Positions 33,381-43,280 of a stretch of DNA of 64,000 bases are shown in pieces (position 1 is the first letter of the stretch; every line of letters starts with the position of its first letter). The stretch comes from Siphonodentalium dalli. Its lineage: Eukaryota; Mollusca; Scaphopoda; Gadilida; Siphonodentaliidae. The translations under genes and the position numbers were made by a program. The notes below the pieces were generated by a model, which saw only the letters and a program-made list of their open reading frames with translations, did not search any database and was not told the DNA's origin. Location of the stretch: the NCBI GenBank assembly GCA_032622095.1, contig CP136064.1:51218073-51282072 (forward strand). Reading direction: 5' to 3'.

Positions 33381-33765
33381 AAGATACTCAATCCGATTCG
33401 ATGGTCCCCATATCATCAGACTCCAACAACAACAACAACAAACATTTTTGAAATGCCGCTTCAGTTATCAGAATCGAGTAATTGCCCAAAAGTAATGCAA
33501 CATTTTTTTCAAAGAAATTTTGCCGCTTTGTCAAATATCTGACACAAAAAGCCACTTGATTTTAGAGTTATCCATCTTCACCCGCAATTTGGTCAGAGAA
33601 AGTATTCTCGTCGACTGTTTACTGGGCCACCAAAAATTATCGGTGGTGAAAAATAATAGATTTCAAACATCGATATCTGATCACTCTGAACTTTGATGGA
33701 TGGGTTCCTCGACTGGAATCAAATATTGTTTTACCCTGGAAGCCAAGGAAATAGTAATTTGCGAG
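33381..33765. mobile_element. family G-related element, copy G5 (one end)
   Basis: AAGATACTCAATCCGATTCG, an (ACA)n run, ATGCCGCTTCAGTTATCAGA, TTGCCGCTTTGTCAAATATC, GATTTTAGAGTTATCCATCT and GGGTTCCTCGACTGGAATC match the copy at 25368 in order. No inverse right end and no TTAA on the left (ATTG AAGA). Confidence 0.58.
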
Positions 33766-35224
33766 CGTTAATTCTGATTATGCATCTTTAACTCTCTGTG
33801 TGGTCTTCTCCGTCGTGGAACTGACACCTTCGCGATATATGGCCTTTACTAGCTGAAACCAAGTTGAACTCCAATGAATCAAACATATCACGATGTTGAT
33901 AGTTGAGAGAAACGAGCAAGCATAAGGTTTATTTCAATGGGAAAACGCTACAATGTATATATGTAGCTCTAAATCACCGATCCCGGTAAGCACACGACTG
34001 ACAAACTTGGCCACGCTGAAAATCTCATTGACTAAAATTTTACTCAACAATTACTCAACGTATGTGTAATTAAGCTTTAGCTCCAAGAAACGTTGAATAA
34101 TTTGTTGAGTAAACTGGATCAACGCAACAAGTACAACAGAGTGACTATATATATATAACAGTTGTGCAAATCTTGATTAACTTTCACTGAACAATGTAGC
34201 TAACGTTGAGAAATCATAAGCGTTCTTATATAGTCATGAAAAGGTCCATAAAATATTCCCAACAAATATTTATATTTGTCCAGAATCAGCGACCAAATTG
34301 GAAAAATCGGGAAATTAATAAAATTTCCGACAATGGTCTGTTGGAAGATTTGAAATTATTTTGGAATATAATTTGATTCATATGGTTCATCACTGGATTA
34401 ATTGTCTTGTGTCCATGGAATTGGAAACTCGTCTTCGAATTGTATTATTCTTTAATAGGGCGATGAACCTGATATATCTAGCGGTTATACCCTCCCGTCT
34501 GAGTGTTGGTGTTCAATATCCAAAAATAATGGGTTAATTAACGTAGATTAAAAATGAAAACCATTATAGACGCATAGTGGTGTAAATTGAGTCATTATTC
34601 TTAGAACTTTTAATCAACGTATTGATTAAATCCGAAACAGATATCCCGATTTGTCATTGTTGAGTACTAACTACTAACCCGCTGAATACAGTCCGCTCAA
34701 TAATTTATCGGTTAACGTGCTGGGTAGATATATTAGTCAACAAGATTTTGAGCTTAGATAGACGCACCCGGATTCTACTTGTTTGCATGAGACATCAAAT
34801 CAAGCTTAATGCAGATTGAAGACTTGTGCGACTTGATGCACGATGCATCAAGCCGACTGGGTCCTTTCGTGAATATCTACTTTTGCCATGCATGCATGTT
34901 TGGCAATTGCGCGAAACGGGGTCGTGACCTGAGTTCAAAGGTATATTTTTGGATTTATTATACTTTAGAAAATAATTAAAATGATCGAGGATCACCTGAA
35001 ATCAATCACCATTTGTTATTAACATTTGCGGATGTAGTTTGTTTGGTTCAGAATTCTTAAGATCTTCCAATTTGGAATTTCCAATTCAATTCAATTTGTT
35101 TAACCTCCTCGACCAATAATTGATACATTGTCATTAAGATGACATAATATATAACATACATGACATGCATCATAATATACAAGCGATATACAGTACAATA
35201 TATGTACACTATATATATACAATA
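33766..35224. other. no gene recognised
   Basis: AT-rich. Around 34010-34150 a phrase (CAACAATTACTCAACG / CGTTGAATAATTTGTTGAGT) forms a weak inverted repeat. A (TA)n-rich part ends at 35224. Confidence 0.45.
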
Positions 35225-35583
35225 CTAGCAGGGTTACCCGGCGTTGCCCAGGTTAAAGTGATGTGAAACCCTCTGTGGATATTTGGTGGGAATAGAGAAT
35301 ACTCTTCCTCTCAAAGTGTTACACGTATTCTCATAAATTGTATATCCAAATGGCATCACAAAACATTATTCTTACACATGGAATATAAATATAGTGGCTC
35401 ACCTTGTCAGGTCGGAGCGATTATCATTTTGTTTATCGCGTTTAATCCGTCCCACCAATAAAGAAGTATTTACTCATTTACAACTGCGTATACTTCAGAC
35501 GTTATAGCATGAAACATGAACATCATAAACACATTAGTTCGAAAAAATAAAAGACGACAATTGTGTTTTACATAGAGATGTAC

Positions 35584-35608
35584 CAATCAATCAATCAATC
35601 AATCAATC
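35584..35608. repeat. (CAAT)n microsatellite
   Basis: Six CAAT units in a row interrupt element K. Confidence 0.85.
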
Positions 35609-36751
35609 TAGTTTATCATATCTTCATGGAGATACAGATGTTTTAAAGATATGTCCAGGTGCTCTTCTGTTCTGGTGCTATATACTGGTTAATCATTTTC
35701 AGTTTAAAAGAAATGATGTTATGCAAGTATAGCAGCTACATTTTGAGTTGTTTATGTTAGGCGATGAGTCTGTTCTAAAAAATGAAAGAAATCCTCTGTA
35801 TCGGGCTGATATACCCTTGTCAGATGTCACTTTTGGAGGATCCTGAAAAGTCATGTTCTACGGACTGCGTTTTCCTTTATCTCAGAAGTAATCATATTTG
35901 ACTGCACACTGTGACCACTATTTTTGAACAGGCCTGCTCTACATTTCCATATCTCTTGGCAATTGTAACTTTTTTTGTGGAAACTATATTGAATGGGACG
36001 ACTCAATCGTGTTATAATATATGAGCCATTCCAATATGCAATCCTCTGACTATGCAAGGTCCCTCAGTTTGAATGAATATATGTATCTCTTAAATAGATT
36101 GATATACATATACTTTTAATGCTTTCTTCTATGTATCTGTGTTGCTAGATCATTATAAGAATGCCCTGATTTCCATCCCCATATAAATATGACAGTTGAG
36201 AAGATATAATTGTTCAAGTGACTTAATTCGGTCGAGATTGTGAAATTGGAATGCCAAAAACTCCTTACAACGACACGGAGATGGCCTGGGAGATGACTAT
36301 ATATAACTTTGTTGGATATCGGCGAATTGAACAATCTTATAAATGCTAGTGAATCTCCTCTCGCCATCCATGACCCAAACGACCCCAAATGTGATTTAAT
36401 TCATCATATCATTAGAGAAGAACGTGCATGAATTTGGTGGAATCAGTGCTAAATATATTTGTATCAACTTTGGTGCAACTCGCCTCATGCATGACTTGAA
36501 CCGCGTCACTTTTGTCATATTTAAACCACGTCTATTAGACTCATGCATGCATGATATAATGGAGATGATTATTTATCACATAATTTGGCCATAAAAGCAG
36601 TTTCATAATTATCGGTAATAGACACGTTTAATATCAGCGCGTGCGATGACGTCACGGCGTTCTTCAAATAACTTGCGATCGCTGTAGTTTATGATTGTTG
36701 TTTTCGATGAATATTTCGCGTTGCTTCGGGTTTATTTGATCATGTGATAAA

Positions 36752-36899
36752 AGGTATCTCACACTCGTCCTATTTTATACGTAATTTATCAACCTCGTCC
36801 TCTAAATTCTATTTGAGCCTCGGTAAACCTCGGCTCAAATCGAATTTAGTGAACTCGGTTGATAAATTCCGTATAAAATAGAAACTCATGTGAGATCCT
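36752..36899. repeat. foldback element inside K
   Basis: AGGTATCTCACACTCGTCC, TATTTTATACG, AATTTATCAACCTCG and TAAATTCTATTTGAGCC on the left pair with GGCTCAAATCGAATTTA, CGGTTGATAAATTCCG, TATAAAATAG and CTCATGTGAGATCCT on the right, around a GTAAAC loop. Arms are about 70 bp. Confidence 0.72.
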
Positions 36900-38329
36900 C
36901 TATATATAAGTTTGGTGGTAATCGGCAACCAAACAAATTATTATCATAGTTATTACCCCCCCCCCCCCAATCTCTCACCCAAACGGCACCAATTTCGCGT
37001 CTTTAAATCACACGTTTATATTCCTCGTATCACGGAGAAGAATAATATATCAATTTGGTCGAAATCTGCGCTAAAAATAGCCCCTTCCCTGACACCAACA
37101 ACGTCACATTAGAACATTTTTACCCGCACCATTAACTTACTCGTAAAAAGTTACCCTTGTTAGACCGCCTTGGTGCCATCTCGATTGTACCCTTAAAGTT
37201 ATATATAGAACACAGACACATATTCGCAAATATTTGATTCATTGTAACATTTGAGAAGAACGTTTATGAGTGATGGTAATTGGCACTAAGCATATTTTTA
37301 TAAGTTTTTTGTGACTCTCCCGTCCCTATCTCGGACTCAAGCGGAGCCACTTTTGACATCATTAAACCGCACACTTAGACTCATTTTAAAGATGAATATA
37401 TATACAATTTATGAAAATTGGCGAGTATGCAAATTCGTATCAAATTTAGGGCCACCATTGCATATCTCTCACCAAAAAGGCACCAATTTGGCGCATTTAA
37501 ACCACACGATTAGCTTATTCGCATCACGGAGAAGAATATGTATCAATCAGGTGGAAATCGGCGCTAAACATATTGTTTATCAATGTTTGTGTCCCTCCCA
37601 CCTTCTAGGTACCCTTGACTCGAATGGCCACACTTTTGACATCTTTAAACAACACAATTAGACCCCTGATATCATGGAGATTATTATTTGTAAATTTGGT
37701 GCTAGTCCGCGACTATACAAATTTTTATCAAATTTAGTGCCCACCCCACCCCCATCTCTCACCAAAGCAGCACCAATATGACGTCTTTAAAGTCTGTAGA
37801 ATTTGTATAAGTTTCGTGGCAATCGGCGACTAAACCAATTCTGATCAGATTTAGTACCCACCCACCGCCCCCCCCCCCCAATCTCTCATCCCAACGACAC
37901 CAATTTGGCGTCTTTAAATCACACAATAAGATTCCTTGTATCACGGAGAAGATCTCAGAAGAATGTGCATCAATTTGGTGGAATTCGGCGCTAAAACAAT
38001 TTTGGATCAATTTTGGTGCCCCGCTCCCCTTCCAGGCACCCCTGACGCGAACGGCGCGACTTTTGACATATTTAAACCACACCATAAGATTCCTCGTATT
38101 ATGGGGATGATTATATATAAGTTTGGTGGCATTCTGCGACATTTTTTTTTCTGCCCCTGACAACAACGGCGTCACTTTAGAAAATTCTAACCCTCGCCAT
38201 GAACTTTCTCGTTAAAAGTTACCCCTATTATACCCCTTTTGTGCCATCTAGGTGGTCCCCGGTGAATTTCTATAGAACACAGACAGACAGACAGAGAGAC
38301 AGACAGACATTCGCAAATATAGATATAGA

Positions 38330-38422
38330 TAATAAGTAATATGCCATACGTAATAATAAGTAATATGCCATACGTAATAATAAGTAATATGCCATACGTA
38401 ATAATAAGTAATATGCCATACG
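38330..38422. repeat. 24-bp tandem repeat, four units
   Basis: ATGCCATACG begins at 38341, 38365, 38389 and 38413 within units AATAATAAGTAATATGCCATACGT. Because 24 is a multiple of three it also gives a repeated peptide on the minus strand, which is not evidence of a gene. Confidence 0.92.
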
Positions 38423-39024
38423 TTCCAGACTAACTTGATACAGCACATCTAATAATCCCAAAGTGACATTTACTTCAGAATTACCCGCATGCAGCAAATT
38501 TGTGACAAACGAATATCTTTCAAAATCACACTTTCTTATATTAAGACAAAACAATTTTCTTGCCGAAAAACATCTATTTGAACGAATTACGCAATGGATT
38601 TACCAAACATACTCATACTAGATAGACAATAACATATTTCAGCTATTGGGATTTCATAAAGATGAGAAGAATTTCTTGTTAAAACATGGCACTTAATTCT
38701 GGCGCATGAAATTCAACAGTATACCTTCAGAATGTTCGCATAATATATCCAACCTTTGCCGAAATGTAATCGCAGTTTAAATGTGTCAAAATGAAATGTC
38801 AGTCTACATTTTGGGCATGCAAAGCCTAATTGTAACAATCTCGTACACATGCGCTCTCGTATCGTATAGTATTACCATGTTAGGCTTTCAAAGCCTCAAG
38901 AACTCGAATATTGTAGGCATATTCCGGTAGTTCTGACCACCACGTGCTTCCGCTATTATCGTCGCCATTTTGTTGCTCGAGTTCTGAAAGTTGGCAGATA
39001 AAACTCAAAACACAATCACAATGG
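38423..39024. other. no gene recognised
   Basis: CGTCGCCATTTTG near 38962 resembles promoter-proximal YY1/ETS-rich sequence (GGTAGT..GCTTCCGC), and an ATG follows at 39021, but that ATG runs directly into a TTAA-inserted G element. No exon is supported. Confidence 0.4.
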
Positions 39025-39028
39025 TTAA

Positions 39029-39507
39029 AGGTACTCAATCCGTAAAGAGGATCCCCATCTCAACAGATTCCAACAACAACAATCCGATCAGAGGGTCCTA
39101 TATTACTATTTCTTTGGCTTTGGGGATAAAAAATATATGATTCGAGTCGAGGAACCCATCAAACAAATCTCAGAGTTATTAGATATTGATTTTTGAAATT
39201 TGTTAATTGCTCGAGATGAGTACTAATAACTGCCGTCAATTTGGTAACCTGCTCGAGATTTTACGTCAAAACTCTATTCAAACAGACAAGGATGGATAAC
39301 TCTATAATCAAGTGGTAATAATAACGAAATTTTGACTGTCTTCTGGGCCAGAAAGAATTCCCGATAATGAAAACTAATAGATTTCTAAAATCGATATCTA
39401 ACAAATCTGAGCTTTGATGGGTGACTTCTTCGACTCGAATCAAATATTTTTGACCCCCGAAGCCATTGAAATGGTAATTGAGAGGAGTTTTATCGGATTG
39501 AGTACCT
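39029..39507. mobile_element. family G TTAA element, copy G2 (complete)
   Basis: TTAA occurs at 39025-39028 and 39508-39511, with ends AGGTACTCAATCCG and CGGATTGAGTACCT. It has the same internal order as G1 (CCAACAACAACAATCCGATC, GATTCGAGTCGAGGAACCC, CTAACAAATCTGAGC, CCCCCGAAGCCATTGAAATG). The minus-strand open frame across it is repeated at 55683-55973 and is a repeat-derived frame. Confidence 0.86.
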
Positions 39508-39639
39508 TTAAAATATGAAATAAGCCGATAAAATACTACATCATAATCCACAAAAGATGGAGGGTAGCAAGGAAGGGGTTGTCACCCCCCCCCCATCTTT
39601 TGGTACGCGGGATCCAGGTCATCCCTCTGTTAGCTGGTA

Positions 39640-40046
39640 CTCGGGATTCATATCATTTATCGAAAATAGAAAATGTGTGTTTTGCTCTGATGATGTCGTA
39701 GAAGATGAAATACATTTCCTTATGGAATGCACTGCATATTCACAACTACGAAAAGAACTTCTCGAATCAATGGTTAACAATCCAAATTTTGCACGCATTA
39801 CTGATCCGTCGCTTCTTCGATGCTCGTGCTGAGCAAATAACAGTTAGGTACCATAAATATGATACATGATACCGAGACTCCTTGTACATCTCAGCGTGTA
39901 ATTTTGTTCTTGTATATCTTATTATTACATGTTTTGTATATACTAGTATCCATTGTATTAGCAAACTGTCCTCGTGTGGATGTTTTTTGCCAATAAATCA
40001 TTATCTATCTATCTATCTATCTATCTATATCTATCTATATATATCT
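39640..40046 (+). mobile_element. 3' end of a LINE with (TATC)n tail
   Basis: An open stretch encodes FIENRKCVFCSDDVVEDEIH followed by FLMECTAYSQLRKELLE, the Cys-Cys..His-Cys knuckle typical of C-terminal ends of CR1/jockey-group LINE ORF2 proteins. After a stop near 39830 come about 160 bp of 3' UTR with TTTTGCCAATAAATCATT (AATAAA at 39992) and a (TATC)n tail. Only the last part of the element is present (5' truncated). The clade is not certain. Confidence 0.72.
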
Positions 40047-40229
40047 ATGCCCAATTTAGGACAATTACAAGGCTGGTACGCAGCTTTTATAGCACCATTA
40101 CACTGATGTAATTCAGTATCACACATCTTGATAACTTGAAAGTAGGACAACTACAACATCAAATGTGTGAAAACTATCATATTAGTGTGGAATAACTATG
40201 ACTTACATGTATTCGATAGTTTCGGAACG

Positions 40230-40370
40230 CAGGATGCACCCTCTATTTTTATCTGGTAATCAGGGGGTAGGGGGTGACACCCCATATTTTATCTGGTAAT
40301 CAGGGGGTAGGGGGTGACACCCCTCAATTATATCTGGTATTCAAGATTCAGGGCTAGGTGGTGACACCCT
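40230..40370. repeat. tandem repeat, units of about 52-56 bp
   Basis: TATCTGGTAATCAGGGGGTA followed by GGGGGTGACACCCC is present twice and a third diverged unit follows (TATCTGGTATTCAAGATTCA, GTGGTGACACCCTC). Similar phrases precede the LINE end (GGTTGTCACCCCCCC near 39577; GCTGGTACTCGGGATTCAT near 39631), so this may belong to that element. Confidence 0.7.
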
Positions 40371-41354
40371 CAATGAATACATATACCCGGCCAGTGTCAA
40401 ACGATTGGAACGAATCCAGCATTTGAAAGTCTCTGATTCTGCTCTGTCTACATTGGCAGTGCTTTCTCGAGATTCTCACACTCAGCGTCATGCATATATA
40501 ACCGTCTTTAAATGTACTGCTTTTGATACTACCCTAATTCCGCACAAAAAATCATCATCAACTTTTCAAACATACCCCCATTAAATGACAGGTTAATTAT
40601 TTCACCCACTCTGTATCAATATTCATCTAGGTATAATATTTCCATGGTGGCTTGGTTTTTTTCTTTTTTTAGCATTCATTTTATCCCAATCACAATCAAC
40701 CAGTCAGCTACCATGCAGATGTGATTTTATGCTGACTTGAGTGACAGCACACCAGGGGGGGGGGGGTAATTGTTTATATTTGGTAACCTGAACCTGATCC
40801 AGCTGTGTCATGCCTTGATGCCACAACTCCACAGAAAACTCGTATATGTATTCCTGTTTTTAGTTTTCTTTTTAATTTGAACATTGGCCAAATTAAATAA
40901 TTCCCAGCACAATGTAATCACACTATTCACGATGTACTATTACTGACTTGCGCGGATGGGGTACATACAAGTTGAATAATTTCATGGTAAATTTTGGGAC
41001 CGCCTCATCCTTAAAGTCTGTGACTCGGATGGCGGCATGTCAGATTTACGAATTTAGTATTTTTCGACTTCAAGGCGATTAAAGGGACCCAAGTCTAAAA
41101 ACATCAGGACTGAGAAGAACATGGAGACATAGATAAACATTGTTCTTATATTATTATTGATAGTTCTCCAATAACAAAATATTGCGTGTTGAAACCATTG
41201 GCATGTAAACAAAAATGTTACAGTGATTTGTCAACAAACATCGATAATCGTGTAGTTAAAATATTTTACTCTGAATATTATTTTCGGAATATTTTTCAAT
41301 GTGTTGGCCTTTCTGATGTTTTCCGTCTATTTTTTATTAAATATTTGTATCTTA
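40371..41354. other. no gene recognised
   Basis: A G run of about 12 near 40756 and ordinary AT-rich sequence; no exon or element end found. Confidence 0.45.
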
Positions 41355-41960
41355 TTGGACTTAAATCCGATTCGATGGTCCCCGTATCATCCAGTTACAA
41401 CAACAACAACAACAACAACAACAGAATTTCATCAAAAGCCGATTTAGCTATCCAAATAAATACTTACAACAATACCAATCACGATATCACATTTGGCATA
41501 AAAGTTCTACAATAACGGGTTTTCTTGACAATTTTGAGATGAGCGATTGTGGTTTACAACTTTCATATCTGGTGATTTCTAATTCAAATTGGAATTCCAC
41601 AACAAGTGTTGTCACGAATGTGAACACACAGTATCTCCACGTATAACAAGCATGGTGCCATATAATATGTCTGTACATGATTACCGATTAATAAATAAGT
41701 ATAATGCATGTATCCGCATGCCACCTACCGCAACATATACCGCATTCTTGTTGATGGCGATACTTTTCATCGACTTCTATTCCGAAATAAATTGGTTACC
41801 GCTGATCGCACATGGAACCGCCACATTGCGTGACCTCTCGCAACGGCGTGTGCGCACATGTATGTACTATTCTGTAAGAAGTCAACTGATTTTTGCCAGA
41901 CCGCAAATTATTCCCGGTGGTGAAAACTAACGATTTCAAAAATCGGCTTAGTCAAATAAT
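41355..41960. repeat. degraded family G-related element, copy G6
   Basis: AATCCGATTCGATGGTCCCC, an (ACA)n run, GCCGATTTAGCTATCC and near the end ATTATTCCCGGTGGTGAAAA keep the order of the copies at 25368 and 33381, but most of the middle is unalignable by eye. Confidence 0.5.
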
Positions 41961-42098
41961 TAGTAATTTAGGGGGATTCATCGGATTATGCATCTTTAAT
42001 TTATCGGCAGTGCATCGACGAAGCGAGAACAACATGTTTTACTATTCTGATCTGAAAGGCACGGCCAAGGATTTGAAGTGGCCCGTTAAGTTAAAATC

Positions 42099-42888
42099 AT
42101 GATGAGGGAACTGCATCAGTGTTCCCACTATGATAATGAAGTATTTTTAACAAAGAAAAACCAATGCGCTGATCTGAAAGTATTTCAAAATGCCATAGGC
42201 TGGGTTCGTCGAGAAATAGATATTGCAGAGAACAAGTTGGATAAGGTAGACGTGGATTATTGTGGTATACAGCAAAGAAAAATATGGACGAGGCGGATGA
42301 CGTTTCTTGTGCTATGGCAAAGAACAACAAGTTTGATCATGAGGTGGTTATGGATTATTATTCTTGTGATCCAGACTATGTTCCTTCTGATGATCACGAT
42401 GATGAAACGACAGAGAACAAGTTGGATGAGGTGGATATATATGGATGACGATTTTTGTGACCCAGACAGAGAACAAGTTGGATGTTGATGATTATTGTGG
42501 TTCATCAGAGCAAAATGTGGATGAGGCGGATGTTTCTTGTGATACGGCAGATAACTACGAGGTGGATATGGATGACAATTCTTGTGACCCAGACTATATT
42601 CCTTCTGATGATCACGATGATGAAGATGATAATATCGCCATCTTAACATCTTCCAGTAGTGTACACACAGCATCATCTTTGACACGTGTTGACAGTACAT
42701 GTCGTGATAGCAATGAGTTGTTACAGGAGCCGACACTATCTTCCACTCAGAGGCCAGTTTACCAACGTGACGTCAAGAAATTGGGTAATATCATAAGGGA
42801 TGTTATATATCCGGAGTTGTACTTCAAACATCGTCAAGGAGAAGGTGGTCGACCATATGACATTGTACATGCCTGCATGTATTGCTAA
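42099..42888 (+). pseudogene. acidic, internally duplicated open region, unidentified
   Basis: Three overlapping open frames read as one protein-like text if small frameshifts are allowed. A block of about 200 bp is present twice (from about 42229 and 42465): ENKLDEVD-type start, DYCG, (N)VDEADVSCDTADN, CDPDYIPSDDHDDE. The last frame (42445-42888) continues with Ser/Thr-rich sequence and RPVYQRDVKKLGNIIRDVIY then a TGC TAA end. The high Asp/Glu content and regular repeats differ from the surrounding transposons. It may be a broken host gene, a retained exon, or part of a transposon protein; I do not recognise the family. A TTAAGTTAAAATC sequence lies just before it. Confidence 0.4.
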
Positions 42889-43280
42889 ATATTGATAACC
42901 CATAGTCAAGATCATATGGTGAATACACATCACGACAGAGCATGCAGATGTAAAGGAAATGACAAAGATCAGAATGGATTTGAAACAATGCCCAATGAAA
43001 CAGAAACAGTTGTCACTAAACATATTTACAGGATCTGTCTCATTTGAATCTTACTGTTGTTCACATGAAGGAATGGTAACTATATATTGATACAGCGATA
43101 GGGTTGAGCGATCAGAAAGCATAAAAGACACCGAAATGTAAGATCCGACCATGATTTGAAATTTACAGCTCGCGCTTATAAACACGAGATGGATATATAC
43201 ATATAAATATAAAACTACACCCCGAAAAGCGAGAGTTATGAGATGATGTCTATGAAAAGGTACAATCAAGACTCATTGAC
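42889..43280. other. no gene recognised
   Basis: Spacer between the acidic ORF and the LINE remnant. Confidence 0.4.

Larger units (their letters stand above)
35225..38330 (+). repeat. element K: long composite repeat with 3' CAGACAGACAGA..CAAATATAG end
   Basis: It starts ACTAGCAGGGTTACCCGGCG (TTGCCCAGG), a start seen in many invertebrate interspersed elements. From about 36410 it contains repeated units of roughly 200 bp with CACCAATTTGGCG, TTTAAATCACAC, GTATCACGGAGAAGA, ATCAATTTGGTGGAA and CGCTAAA. The end segment AGTTACCC..TGTGCCATCT..GAACACAGACA..CATTCGCAAATA occurs twice (about 37130-37230 and 38190-38325), so at least two copies are concatenated. No reverse transcriptase or transposase recognised; the class is unknown. 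Other elements (e.g. 36752-36899) are nested in it. Confidence 0.55.
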
